From Arbacia lixula (lineage: Eukaryota > Echinodermata > Echinoidea > Arbacioida > Arbaciidae), in contig OZ022595.1 in the NCBI GenBank assembly GCA_963669155.1, positions 3,312,705 through 3,376,704 of the forward strand: a stretch of 64,000 nucleotides of DNA. Reading direction: 5' to 3'. Made by a program: the position numbers and the translations under genes. Shown piece by piece: positions 1 to 11,314 of this stretch (the stretch's first letter is position 1; the number at the start of each line of letters is the position of its first letter). The notes beneath the pieces are model-generated. The model saw nothing but the letters and a program-made list of their open reading frames with translations, was not told where the DNA came from and did not search any database.

Positions 1-360
1 CACATGTGTCTTCATGAGGATGATGGGGTCAAAGGTCATCTTTGGACCATTTTAAATATGTGGAAAAAAAAAGACTGAGGACTCCTTATCGACTGCGAAA
101 TCAGGCGAGACTCATGGTTCGTGAACTACCTTGTTATAAGTACTTTCCTTTTTCTCTTCTCCCAGTCTGTTTCATTTTTCTTCTCTGTTGTTTCTTCATT
201 ATTCTTTTATCTCTTGAAGTCCTTCACACATTTGTTTCTCTCTTGCTTCCTTTCTTTTTCCCGTTTCTTTATTCTGTTCTTCTCTTTAGCCTTGTTCATA
301 TACCATCATCATGATAATACTGCTTTATTATCGATGCATGGTGGTAAGACAATACTGTAC
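1..360. other. T-rich intergenic stretch with repeat fragment
   Basis: There is no gene. The first 60 bases share the wording 'gatgatggggtcaaaggtc' with a stretch near 36470-36500, so they look like the edge of a dispersed repeat. Positions 150-300 are a pyrimidine-rich low-complexity tract; its apparent reading frames are only runs of Phe, Leu and Ser. Confidence 0.4.
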
Positions 361-369
361 TGACCGGCA

Positions 370-436
370 CATTAGCCTCGTCAGCAGATAAGACGCACCC
401 CGACTTTGAGCGCGCAATTTGAAAAAAAAAACGAGA
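370..436. repeat. fragment of the 60.2-kb foldback family
   Basis: The words 'agataagacgcaccccgac' and 'gcgcgcaatttgaaaaaaa' match, in reverse, the outer right arm of the long foldback at 60216-61009. Only one terminus is present, so this is a truncated copy. Confidence 0.6.
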
Positions 437-625
437 CATACTTGTGGACAAGTATAAGGTGGTCTGCATTGGCAAATCCATGCGCAGACATGGGCTGGAA
501 AATGCACGGTGAACTATAGACCTTCAATCCTGACACCATCTATTCATAAGCAATGAGAGACATCGATCAAGAAAGCTCATAGGGCACCTATTATACTAAC
601 ATTTCAGAGACTTTCCTAAATGGTT
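437..625 (-). repeat. dispersed repeat, inverted relative to 45040-45235
   Basis: Read on the minus strand, this stretch matches 45040-45235 in order: the 'cagagactttcctaaatgg' word, the 'gacaccatctattca' word, then a 'cttgtccaca' end. A shorter copy of the end lies at 22588-22685. No coding potential is seen and the family is not recognised. Confidence 0.5.
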
Positions 626-764
626 ACATGTATATGCTAACATGTAAGAGAATGGGGCGAGGAACAAGAATTGGAAAGAAAATCTCAAAGAGAATGACAA
701 AGTTAGGGATAGCACAGAAGAAGATGGCAAAATAAACGTTGCAAAAGGAATGCAAAAATTTACC

Positions 765-845
765 CTACCCACTCCAGGAATCGAACCGGCGGCCTCGAGA
801 TCTTAAAACAGCACCTTTCCCATTGAGCCACTTATCTTCCCATTC
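765..845 (-). repeat. tRNA-like SINE head
   Basis: On the minus strand there is an A-box-like word (taagtggctcaatggg) followed about 40 bases later by a B-box-like word (ccggttcgattcc). This is the internal RNA polymerase III promoter layout of tRNA genes and tRNA-derived SINEs. A proper cloverleaf with acceptor stem is not evident, so a SINE head or tRNA pseudogene is more likely than a working tRNA. Confidence 0.5.
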
Positions 846-854
846 ACTTAACAT

Positions 855-1012
855 GTAATGCCCAGCAGGAGTTGGAGTGATTAAGAAATCGATATTCAAG
901 CTGAAATTTCACCATGATCGCGACATCTGATTAAAATATAGAGATGACGTCCCTGAAAGCTAGTAGACTCAGCTACAACATACTAAAATTTCAGAGTAAC
1001 AGAATTGAACAT
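855..1012 (-). repeat. fragment of the 17.2/22.3-kb repeat family
   Basis: On the minus strand this carries the 'atttcagtatgttgtagctg' type wording seen at 17420-17470 and 22345-22375. It ends exactly where the gypsy LTR begins, so the LTR appears to have landed in it. Confidence 0.45.
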
Positions 1013-1950
1013 TGTTACGATCAATTCACGCCAGAAAGGATTGCACAAAATGATACCAATATTTAGTTTATGTGTTCTTTATTATATAGGGTATTTCCCC
1101 TTTAAAATCAAGACAAACTTTCACAACTTTGTACAATGTCAATCAATCAATCAATCAATGACTCTACATAAACATTAGAAACATATTTAGGCTTACAATA
1201 CTGCAGGATACTGTAGTCGAATGAATCCACGGCTCTCGTTGATGGTCCAGTTGATAATCCAATGCAGTATTCCCAAATTATGATCGCAATGTTGATCCCA
1301 ATGTTGTACGCTGAAGAACAGGTATTCCAGATAGTCAAGTCCAAATAGATGATCCAAGATGGTCAAATATCAATCCACAGAGAGTGTGACTTCCACAGAC
1401 AGGATCTCATAAGCACTATTTAACAGGCAGGTAGTTATCCATGGAGAGAAAATCCTCGTATAGATCCACAGGTGTAAGATAATATGTAAAACTCTCTGAT
1501 ACAGGTCGTCACAGGTGCATTACTGGAGCTAGATGATATAAACTCTGAGTTCCTATCTCAATCACCCTAGATTCTAGACCTACATTCTAGAAGGTTCTAT
1601 TATCTGTGTATCTAGAAATTTCTCAATACATCTAGTAAGCACTACATTTCAACTATGCTTGTAAACATAACAATCAATATTGACCTGACCTAGATTACAC
1701 TGATGAGTCATGACTAGCCCATCTGAGCTCCTTTATTATGCTAATGAGTCTCAGCTAGCTGTAACATTTTTTGTATGTAAATAGCACATACACCTGTAGC
1801 TGAGCCTTCTCACATTCCAGAATCTTCTATGCAGTACATTGCGCAATGTTTATTTCACCAGTGAGGAATTTCACAAGCACACAGAGTGCAGCTAATTCAA
1901 GAGCTACATGTATGGCCATATAAATGTGTAACTTATACACATTTGTAACA
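1013..1950 (-). mobile_element. Ty3/gypsy LTR (3' LTR of the adjacent relic)
   Basis: This 938-bp unit begins TGTTACGATC and ends TTTGTAACA, so it has the TG...CA inverted ends of an LTR. The same unit recurs in part at 13160-13772 and in full, but interrupted, at 27657-36140. Directly beyond its inner edge the minus strand reads ccatgggggaaag just before the LTR, which is a good polypurine tract. That makes this the 3' LTR of a minus-strand element. It is a fossil with no intact partner LTR in the window. Confidence 0.85.
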
Positions 1951-2436
1951 CTTTCCCCCATGGAAAAAAGAAAATTTTGCTGTAGCAAATTTTTCTTTTA
2001 CATTTTCAAACATTTAAAGTTACCTAAATAAACATGTTCACCTTCTCTGCCTTATGAACAATCATACTTTTATGTTTGAACACTTACAATATCATATTTC
2101 CATGTCTTATTTATGACAACCCATACTTAAACCCTGACAGCTTGTCTTGGATATTTTTGTTACTTTGAATTTCTTATTCACTCATTTTGATGACATGTAT
2201 TATCCATACAATAGTTTCTTCATTAACAAACAAACTTTTTCGATACCATAATCAACCAGCAAGGCACTTATTTGCACTGAATGTTTCCACATAGAAATAA
2301 ACTTCAAAATGTTCTTTCCAAAGTCTTTTGGATATATGGCAATTTTCATTTGTCACCATACTGATTCAATAACATATTTTCACATAATCACATACCTTGT
2401 GACAAAACTTATTACTGCTTTGTTGTGTGTTTTTTT

Positions 2437-4075
2437 TCACACTCTGGACAATGCATCACCTATGACATTGTTTTTGCCTGATATGTGTACAATTTTGAGT
2501 GCATAGGGCTGGATCAGCAGACTCCACCTGAATATTCTACTGTTCTTGGTTTTGAACCGATCCCGGAAGACAAGTGGATTGTGGTCTGTGTACAGTATTA
2601 TCTCCCCTTTACTGTTTGTCAAATACACTTCAAACTGCTGAAGAACAAGGATCATACTGAGTGCCTCTTTCTCAATTGATGAGTACTTTTTATGGTACTT
2701 GTTCAGTTTCTTAGAGAAGTAGCTCACAGGCTTTTCTATGCCATCATCATCATCTTGGAGCAAAACTGCCCCTACCCCAACATCGCTGGCATCAATAGCC
2801 AATTTGAAGGGCTTGGAGAAATTGGGTGCAGCCAACACCGACTCATTTGCCATGATAGATTTCAACTTCACGAAAGCATTTTGGCACTCGTCTGACCAGA
2901 TGTACTTGACTTTGCCTTTCAGCAAGTTTGTGAGTGGGCTCACTACAGTACTGAAATTCGGCACGAATTTTCTGTAGAACCCAGCCATACCCAGAAATCT
3001 GAGCAACACTCTTTCTTGGTTTGGGGGATGGGGAAGCTGAGTATAGCTTCAACTTTGGCTTCTCTTGGCAGTACTTGCCCTTGACCGACTATGTGACCAA
3101 GATAGGTGACCTTTGCCTTTGCAAATTCACTCTTTGCAAGATTGATCACAAGATTGGCTTTGTGGAGCCTCTCAAACAGTAGTCTGAGGTGTTGGATGTG
3201 ATCACTCCATGTGTCTGAGAACACAAGAATGTCATCAATGTACACCACACAGTGGTCAAGTCCGGCAATCACCTGATTGGTCAACCTTTGAAAGGTTGCT
3301 GCCGAAATTTTCATCCCAAAAGGCATGACCTTACACTGAAACAGACCATCTGGGATCGCAAAGGCAGATATTTCTTTTGCACGGTCGGTCATTGGCACTT
3401 GCTAGTAGCCCTTAAGCAAGTCTATCTTACTGACGAAGGCAGAGTTACCAACCCTATCAATACAGTCCTCCAATCTGGGAATTCGGAATTAATCTGTCTT
3501 ACTGCATTTACCTTCCGGTAATCAATACAGAATCTCTGTGAACCATCTGGTTTTGGTACCATGACGATAGGGGAACTCCAACTACTCTGACTTGGCTCTA
3601 TTATTTCATTTTCTAACATGAATTGAACCTCCTCCCTAACCTTCGCCAATTTATCGGGGTTTAACTGATATGGGTGCTGTTTCATTGGTCTAGCATCTCC
3701 AACATCAACATCATGCACAGTCAGTGGGGTGCAACCTACTTTGTCTTTGCAAACGTCCCCAAATTCATGCAACAAATCAGTTACATCTTTTCTCTGATCT
3801 TCAGGGAGGTAACTCAACACTTCCTGTGTTTTCCCTAACACCTCCGTGTTAGATAACCTGACACTAGGTGGCTCACTCATGTTTACATCTGATTCAGACA
3901 TGTCCACATCTGATTCCACCACATCTACCTCCTCATCATTTACCATGTGTATCACCCCAACTGGCTGGCTAGCCTCTCGCTCAAAGTATTCTTTGAGCAT
4001 GTTCACATGACACACCCTTTGATCTTTTCTCCTGTCTGGAGTACCGATCACATAATTGACATCATTCAGTTTCAT
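2437..4075 (-). pseudogene. gypsy reverse transcriptase-RNase H remnant
   Basis: From the upstream (high-coordinate) side the parts are: an integrase-to-RT linker with acidic repeats; the RT N-terminal fingers with WSSPIVMVPKPDGSQRFCID; the RT palm with the YIDD catalytic box (VVYIDDILVFSD); and an RNase H domain with the D-A-S-D-V-G core, a YFSKKLNKYHKKYSSIEKE word, YTDHNPL, and the terminal GDALSR typical of Ty3/gypsy. RNase H stops about 490 bases before the LTR. It once made DNA from element RNA in the host cell. It is a fossil, broken in a few places, and is not expected to work. Confidence 0.85.
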
Positions 4076-4133
4076 AATTTGTTCGGCTCGATTTCGACCT
4101 TTTATAATGCCACAATGGGTATCTTGAGCCAGA

Positions 4134-4265
4134 GGATATTTTTGGAGGGGGTACTTAGCATTGCTGAGAAATATATAGAAGAATTATGTTAGAATATATG
4201 GCATATAATTACATTGGACGGTGATTTTGTAATGTACATAATATGGACCAACAGAAGTCAATATT
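4134..4265 (-). repeat. terminal fragment of the TTAA element family at 7041-8433
   Basis: The words gaggatatttttggagggg, cattgctgagaaatatatag and gaagtcaatat parallel the right arm of the 7041-8433 element (8270-8410). Only one arm is present. It abuts the truncated gypsy relic on one side and the next MITE on the other. Confidence 0.5.
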
Positions 4266-4269
4266 TCAA

Positions 4270-4744
4270 AAACCCCGTTCATATACACCGCCTATCCGCG
4301 AAAAAGGCGCAACATTTGCGGCAATTTTGCCGATGCATTACCGATAGCTGCGTATATGAACGGGAATCGCTCAAATAATGCGGTATTTGCTTCCTCCTTT
4401 TTTGCGCTTATTTTGCGGCTTTTTCGCGGATCGAGACCTAGTAATAATACCGCAATATTGCGGTAAGCGAATCTTATAAACTGCGTCCGCAAAATAGGCG
4501 TAAATGTTGCGCCTTTAGCACCGCGCTCTGGCCTGTTGGTCGCTAATCCTACCGCTCGTATGGCTGAGCGGAGCATGTCACCATTGGTTTGGAGAGAGTC
4601 CAGCTGTCCAAAACACCGCAACATTACGGCTTTTGGGGGTGTATATGAACGGTGCTTTTGCGGCTCGCTGGAAACTTGCTCGCTGGAAACTTGCTTACCG
4701 ATGTGCATCGGTAATAATAGCGGTATATGGTATATGAACGGGAC
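4270..4744. mobile_element. MITE, CCCCGTTCATATAC family, copy 1
   Basis: This is a 475-bp non-autonomous DNA element with inverted ends: left aaaccccgttcatatacacc, right ggtatatgaacgggac. Near-identical copies lie at 10520-10983 and 52650-53042. The inside is CpG-rich, with many short words such as cgcaaaa, gcggtaa and ttgcggc in both orientations. A short tandem duplication (gctcgctggaaacttgc) is unique to this copy. The minus-strand open frame across it is shared by copy 2, but it reflects the repeat composition and has no recognisable domain. No target duplication could be settled. Confidence 0.8.
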
Positions 4745-6538
4745 TATAGTAAACCTTTACATAAGGTGTAAACACGATCAATTCAACAACATTGCACTTG
4801 TTTGTTTTGCTGAAGCATAAGCCTAGCAAGTTGCTATAGTGCATTCAGCTACATAAACTTTTATTAAGGCTTTTATAAGGATTATATTGACAGAAGGTTG
4901 TTAGTCTTCAATTATTCAACATCTTTACAGACATGTAACAATAATAATAACAAGAACAGTATGTGCTCTTTACTATACATGGGCAAACATCAGATTCTCA
5001 TGTTTTATCTTACCTTTAAAGAGTTGCACTTGAAGAGTTGATATCTATGAGAGCGAGCATTGATGTTAATAATGGAATGAGGGGTAGGGGTAGGGCGAGT
5101 AGGGGGCTTACATGTAGAGCAATCACGCCCACACATACTGCTCTCTTCCTCCATGCCATGTAAGAAGGAAGGGATAGTAATTGAGAAAGAAAGAGCAAAT
5201 ATCAGAGGTGATCAGGGATGCTACCCAAATCCTGCAGCTCTGTACATGTATGTCTGCCCTTGATATGTCATTTCGTGGGAAAAGTGTGACGACTGAAGAA
5301 CTCGGCCACTGAGCATGTCACAGGGTAAAGATGGAGACCAATTTGGGTGCTGGGAGGAGGCCTCTCATGTTTTATCTCTCATACTCTCCTTTTATTATTG
5401 ACTGTATTGACTAAGAGAACATGAAATAGAAAGTGGAGGGATAGGAGAAAAGAGAGAGATAGAGAGAGAGATGGAGATATGATTATGCACATGTATGTTC
5501 ATATCAAAGCAGTTGAAAGAGAATTACAGAGGGTATTTAAAGAGAGAGAGAGAGAAAGAGAAAGTGGGGGAGTAGTATTGAATTAAAAAGCACTAAGTGT
5601 CAGCATGCTTAAACATACTGTACTTCGATGTGCATTGTACTAATAGTATACATGGTGAAGCTATGCCTACAAATCCCAATGAATCTATTTGAGTTACACC
5701 ACATGTACATGTACATATTCATGCTATCATCAGTAGCATGGTTCCCATGCTGATGGACGTTTCTATGAAACAGGCCTGGCTGCAATAGACTCGAATCACT
5801 CTGGTCTTTGCTTGCCCTATGCATACACTGGACAGACTAGAGCAGAAGAGGAGAAATCTTCTCAATACTATGTGTATCTGGATTTTAAGCATCTGATCAT
5901 CAGCAGCAGCCTCCATTCGTCTTTTTCCCAGATTATGAGTCCCCCTCCCATCTTAACTCTTTCCTTGCATTTATGGTACCTGCAAAAAAATGAAGAAAAA
6001 GAAGAGGAAAGGCCAACCTAATATACCCTTAATTATGTGTATAAAATGTAAGCGTATTTTGTACACATGACATTCTACGCACAATGCCTTTTTAATGTTT
6101 CACCTTCAGCAGCAAAAAATTGTCCTGCAAATATGTAATTTCTTTATCTCGCCTGCCCGTCATATATATACTGCACTTGTGTGTATCTCAGGCTCAGCGG
6201 ATATGAATCCCCCCAACTTTATTGATCACGAATCCTATGTAAGATGGGCGGCCAGGCCCTGATCTAATATGCGCCAATGCGAGATGTGCCAGGGTCTGGC
6301 AGATTGGTCATTAACTCAAAAGCAGCGGCATAGGTAAGCGAAGACACGGCTAAGAAATTGGTCCAAAGCCTCTCAGAGTGTCAAGCGAGGCTGACCTTTT
6401 CTCTGCCATCCACACTACCTGGGCAGCCGGACGGGAGCATCCACAATTTGGGTTGAAAAAAAATCTGTGATCTTCAGTGTGAAAGGCCCCTTTGAAGACA
6501 GCGCTTGATTTGTTTGTGGTTTACACATTAACACCTGC
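4745..6538. other. no gene seen; GA-rich simple repeats
   Basis: No supported coding sequence is seen. Positions 5440-5475 and 5535-5570 are gagagaga-type simple repeats. Around 5755-5795 the 'aggcctggctgcaatagac' word belongs to a short dispersed repeat also seen near 42925 and 61623. Confidence 0.4.
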
Positions 6539-7022
6539 TTTAAAGGGATAGTTCACCCCGAAATTGTTTTTGGTTTCAATAAAAGGAGACATATGAAAGA
6601 AACATATTAAAGAAGGTTTGACGAAAATCTGTCGGAGAGAAAAAAAAAGTTATTTGAATCTAAATTTTGGATTTTGTGACGTCACATGCGAGGTGCTCTC
6701 CCATATATTGTGTACAATTTTTTTGGAAAATTTCCATTTTGTCAAAAGGATATTTATCATTTCACCTGTGTGTTTAATATATCATTGGACACATATATGT
6801 TTTTACACACATATCACTATTGGCATTGGACACATATGTTTTTACACACATATCACTATTAAAAGAATGTATTCCTCCATCACAAAACAGAAAAAGACAA
6901 TTTATGGAAGAAGTAGTACACAACATATGGGAGAGCACCTCGCATGTGACGTCACAAAATCAAAACTTAAAATTCTAATAACTTTCTTTTTCTCTTCCAG
7001 ATTTTCATCAAACCTTCTTTAA
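6539..7022. mobile_element. TTAA-flanked foldback MITE, family A
   Basis: This starts TTTAAAGGGATAGTTCACCC. Its two halves mirror each other: the left half carries gacgaaaatct, gtgacgtcacatgcgaggtg and ctctccc. The right half carries gggagagcacctcgcatg, tgacgtcacaaaa and attttcatcaaaccttcttt. Other copies lie at 37464-37895 and 58868-59323, and as a copy split by the nest at 27572-36445. The TTAA border suggests piggyBac-type mobilisation (inference). The right terminus here is shortened. Confidence 0.75.
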
Positions 7023-7040
7023 TACGTACTTAACCTATAC

Positions 7041-8433
7041 TTAAAGGGCCCATGTAATCAAAATGCATGTTGACTTCTGTTGATACAACTTAATATGTAT
7101 ATAACAAAATCACTAACTGTTCAATGGAATTATGTGTCCTATATTTTAAAATAATTCTTTCTATATTTTTCTCAGCACTGATAAGCCCCGTCTACAAAAA
7201 TATCCTCCAACTCAAGATTCTTGTTGTGACGTCATCAACGGTAAAAATTAGCAGGATAATAGACAGAATTATGCACAAATTACACATTGCAGTGACTACC
7301 CCCACCTGCCCACAAGAGCATCACATATCTTCACACAATACAACCTAACAACCTTTCATGTGGGAATGGTCGTTTCCTTGTGTCAAAAATGTGCTAGCTA
7401 TGCCAAGGGGGGAAAATACATTGTATGAACATGTGATGACATTATGAGCACTTGCAGGTATTCATTGCAATGTTTAGTTTGTGCATAAGTTATGTCTATT
7501 TTCTGGCTAATTTATACCTGTGATGATGTCACAAGAGTCTTGAGTTGGAGCAGGGAGGTGTTACGAAGGAGTAGAAACCCAAGCATAATATATTCAAACA
7601 TCTGTATGTGTTCTAAAGCGTGCTCATGAATGTCAAAAGCATTCCATAATCATGACAATGCTTTGATGTTCCATGTGCCGAGCCGACATTTAGCTGATGT
7701 CAACTTGAACAGAAATTTCTTTAATTTCCCATTTATCTGTAAACGTTTTGTTTTTGACAAATTCGTTTGCAAACTATAAGGAAGTTAACGTCAGATAATG
7801 ATAGATCCTAATACTCTGCTTTTGTTTCGATAAGTATTGAGGAATCATTAAAAATCGGACATATAAGCTATTTGTATTACTTACAAAATCGACAAATTTC
7901 TTCACTTTCCGACAATTTGTGCATTTGGGGGATTCAACCACTCTCAAAATGATATATTAAGCTGTGTATTATCATTAACGGCGTTTGTGTGTGTTTGCGT
8001 GAAACATAGATATTTCACTTGAAAAACTTGTTTATTTGTGTTTGCTGATACCTGTTATGCTCATGGAAGTATTAATGCCATTGACAGAACGGGACAAGCG
8101 AAATGAGACTGTACATTTCTTTTGTTCTCTCTGAGAAGCCGTTGCCACACAATCATGTTCATAATTGCTCAAACACCTGAACAGCACCTGTTGAGAACAC
8201 ATAACTTTTCAGCGGCTTGGCACATGGGTTCAAAGGAAGAAAGTTGCTTCATATCCTTCCATAACACATCCCTGGTTGGAGGATATTTTGGAGGCAGGGC
8301 TTATCAGTGCTGAGAAAAAATATAGAAAAATTATTTTAAAATATAGGACACATATTTCCATTGAGCCGTTACTATACATATTAAGTTGCATCAACATAAG
8401 TCAACATATATTTTGATTGCAGGGACCCTTTAA
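7041..8433. mobile_element. TTAA-flanked DNA transposon with ~190-bp inverted ends, family B
   Basis: The left end TTAAAGGGCCCATGTAATC and the right end ATTGCAGGGACCCTTTAA form inverted termini. The inversion continues inwards for about 190 bp (the Ttgttgatacaacttaata word against tattaagttgcatcaac). A second, inner palindromic zone lies near 7290-7560. The middle part (about 7560-8120) looks unique. No transposase frame is present, so the element is non-autonomous. A 5' copy lies at 47761-48140 and fragments at 4134-4265 and 54398-54445. TTAA at both edges fits piggyBac-type target choice. Confidence 0.7.
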
Positions 8434-10097
8434 AGACCGCCTGCTTAAAAAGACTTTGTTTTTTGTTTCCCATGAGTGAACTTTATGTACAGGCTTCAAA
8501 ATACACAAAATACAATAACAATAACCACTACAGGTACGATCAAGAAAATGCTGTTGATGCTGGTTGCACCAAACTTTAAAGAAAGAGTTCAATTTTCTGA
8601 TAATAATGATAATAAATGTTTTTTATCGTGCATTTAAGAACCAAAAGAATTCACAATGCGCTTTACATGGAAAAGACTTGAATTTACATTTTACATTAAC
8701 TCCCATGTCTACATATCATATGTACATCATAAAACACAATTTAATGGAAAAAACATCAAATTGCATTTTAAATTACAAAAGTAAGTAACTAATTAACAAA
8801 AAAAAAAGAGATGAAAAGATGCAACTACAAGCTCAACAAAATTCATACAGTCCATAAGTATCCACATCTAGTGATATAACTTTAACTTCAACAGGGCACG
8901 GTGTAGAGAAAATGTCAAAGATTCCTGAATGAAAAGTTGTACTTATCGCAATCATGTAAAACAAATATTGTCAATATACAAATCTTACATTTACAATAAT
9001 TAATGATACACATCTGAAGTCCAAACTTGCTTTGATCTGTGTTGCATTTAAGTCCTGCATCCTTTCATTTTTGCTCTGTAAAGTATACTTTGAAGGTTTA
9101 AATGATGTTGCCAATTTGAACATCAAATACTGATCAGTTTAGATTTTTACAGTCTGAAACATGAGGGGGAAATATTTATGATACTCATAGTGGATTAAAT
9201 TTTTATTCACGCACCTTGTAGATATAGTGTATTTACTTCACATTTTGTTGTATTTGTGAGGGCTTCTTTGCAAGTGTGATGTCATGAAGCAAACATCCTG
9301 TGCATTATATCCGAGGAAATGAATACATTTTAAAAGGGGCTGTTGGCAAGGGGCTCTTTTGGCATTGGTGAAAAACAATCTGAAATACCACACAGGCATG
9401 AACAATTTGCCAAATTCACATAATGTGCACTACATACTGGTATAAATCTCTGTACTGTACTTGAAATCTGTAGTATCATCCGAAATAGCCACCTTCCTGC
9501 GTACATATTAAAGAGTGGGTATTGTCGTAGCAAAGCACTCCTTCATACGCAATCCATTCTTCGTAGAGGTGAGGGGTAGTAATGGGAATGATTATGGGCC
9601 GCAATTATGACAAAACACTGCTACCATCATCATTGAGTTTGGATTTTGTTTCATTTAAATGATTTTTGGGATGATTCCTTCATAGTGTCCCACAATCAAA
9701 GTAGATTGCATGGTCATGATAGAATGGCACTCCATTAATTACAGATCATGTACCTTTGCTTCTCTTTACCTTTCAAAAACATTTCAAAAACATTCCTGGG
9801 AGCTTGCAAAGAACATTCTTTTTGGAATTCAGCTCGGAGGCAGAGCCACAGCATGTTTAAGAGTACTGTTTGTGCTTCTGTGTTTTTCATTGGAAATGGT
9901 AATAGCTTGTCATCCATTTCAATAGAATTTCTTCATTGCGAGACATGCAAAGTGCTGATCTATGGTATTTGTGTTTACAACAGGTCCACACATCAGTACA
10001 TGCAACAACAGGTGCAAACATCAGTACATGCACATTAAAGAGTTACCTTGTGTGCTAGATAAATTGCTGCTCTATGAGATTCATCTGTAAAGCTGTG
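8434..10097. other. no gene seen
   Basis: This is AT-rich sequence without convincing open frames, splice-bounded exons or recognised repeats. A short tandem word (acatcagtacatgcaa/acaggt) occurs near 9985-10035. Confidence 0.4.
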
Positions 10098-10181
10098 TAG
10101 AGTACCGAAGTGGTGTTGTCATAATGAGCATGTTGTCAAGAAAACAGGCTCTAAACAAAATGTGAGGCACTCCCAATATAA

Positions 10182-10515
10182 GCCATTTCGTAATTGCAAT
10201 TGCGCATGAGCAGAATATTGCTTTTAGTAAATGACCTCAGGTCATTTTCCAAACTCACAGAGTAAAATGGGAATTCATTAGAAAGTCGACCACATTTCAA
10301 TGTATTATCATGCAAATATGGCAGCAGCTATTCAGCTGAGAAGGTAGTGAAAGAACATTCCACCATGTGCATCTGCTTCTATTGTTGTTCTGGGAACACT
10401 GTAAAATGTCTTTACACCTTCATCCAACACAACTTTATGAAAAACAATCCCAGTGAGCAGTCTAGTAGTATTTATTCAGTGCATTGTCCGACTATGGTGT
10501 AATTATGAAATGGTC
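10182..10515 (+). mobile_element. MITE family E, copy 1
   Basis: The inverted ends are gccatttcgtaattgcaat at left and taattatgaaatggtc at right. A copy in the opposite orientation lies at 59614-59952, sharing the gacctcaggtcattttc, gtcgacca and gaacattccac words. A 5' fragment is at 22536-22600. It has no coding sequence. Confidence 0.7.
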
Positions 10516-10519
10516 TATT

Positions 10520-10983
10520 AAACCCCGTTCATATACACCGCCTATCCGCGAAAAAGGCGCAACATTTGCGGCAATTTTGCCGATGCATTACCGATAGCTG
10601 CGTATATGAACGGGAATCGCTCAAATAATACGGTATTTGCTTCCTCCTTTTTTGCGCTTATTTTGCGGCTTTTTCGCGGATCGAGACCTAGTAATAATAC
10701 CGCAATATTGCGGTAAGCGAATCTTATAAACTGCGTCCGCAAAATAGGCGTAAATGTTGCGCCTTTAGCATCGCGCTCTGGCATGTTGGTCGCTAATCCT
10801 ACCGCTCGTATGGCTGAGCGGAGCATGTCACCATTGGTTTGGAGAGAGTCCAGCTGTCCAAAACACTGTAACATTACGGCTTTTTGGGGTGTATATGAAC
10901 GGTGCTTTTGCGGCTCGCCGGAAACTTGCTTACCGATGTGCATCGGTAATAATAGCGATATATGGTATATGAACGGGGCTTTT
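10520..10983. mobile_element. MITE, CCCCGTTCATATAC family, copy 2
   Basis: It is almost identical to 4270-4744 but lacks the short internal duplication of that copy. Its ends are aaaccccgttcatatacacc and ggtatatgaacggggcttt. It lies inside the outer element 10098-11082, directly beside the family E MITE. Confidence 0.8.
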
Positions 10984-11314
10984 GAGTACCCGCTGTGATC
11001 ACCGCTGCTTGCTCTTCCCACATAGTTTAGAACCAGTTGTCTTGACAATAATGCTCAAATGACATCACACTTCGGTACTCTATGGGATTAGCATGTATTA
11101 CATATAGAAGATTTTTGTTAGGGGCCTTACTGTAAGAACAGGTTCACCGTATAGGCGATAGACTCTATTTAATTCACAATAAATACCTTCTGCCAAAATT
11201 GAATTTTGAATCAATGTTTCTGAGGAATTTTGTATGGTGCTGCAAGCACTGCATTAAAGGCTAAATGTTTGCAATTAGGCTAAAATGATGATTTGTCTTT
11301 CTGTTCTCATGCCC

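Larger units (their letters stand above)
1013..4130 (-). mobile_element. Gmr1-like Ty3/gypsy retrotransposon relic
   Basis: This is a minus-strand Ty3/gypsy relic: 3' LTR (1013-1950), a 490-bp untranslated segment with the polypurine tract, then a pol remnant (2437-4075). The order is diagnostic. The reverse transcriptase is preceded by the linker that follows integrase (words RVCHVNMLKEYF and DVDVGDARPMKQHPYQLN). RNase H is followed almost directly by the LTR, with no room for an integrase. This is the integrase-first arrangement of Gmr1-like elements, known from deuterostomes. The upstream half (gag, protease, integrase) and the other LTR are absent. The element is broken, with a few breaks in what remains, and is old. 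Confidence 0.85.
10098..11082. mobile_element. outer inverted-repeat element containing two other MITEs
   Basis: The left end tagagtaccgaagtgg and the right end cacttcggtactcta are inverted. The similarity continues inwards for about 75 bp (gagcatgttgtcaagaaaac against gttgtcttgacaataatgctc; ggctctaaac against gtttagaacc). Between the arms sit a family E MITE (10182-10515) and the CCCCGTTC MITE (10520-10983), so this older element was hit twice. Confidence 0.65.

Noticed and set aside
765-845. Working tRNA gene on the minus strand
   Set aside because: Promoter boxes are present, but no acceptable acceptor and anticodon stems could be drawn.
4292-4708. 138-codon minus-strand frame, also in the 10.5-kb copy
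   Set aside because: It is conserved only because the two MITE copies are near-identical; no domain, and the third copy does not keep it.
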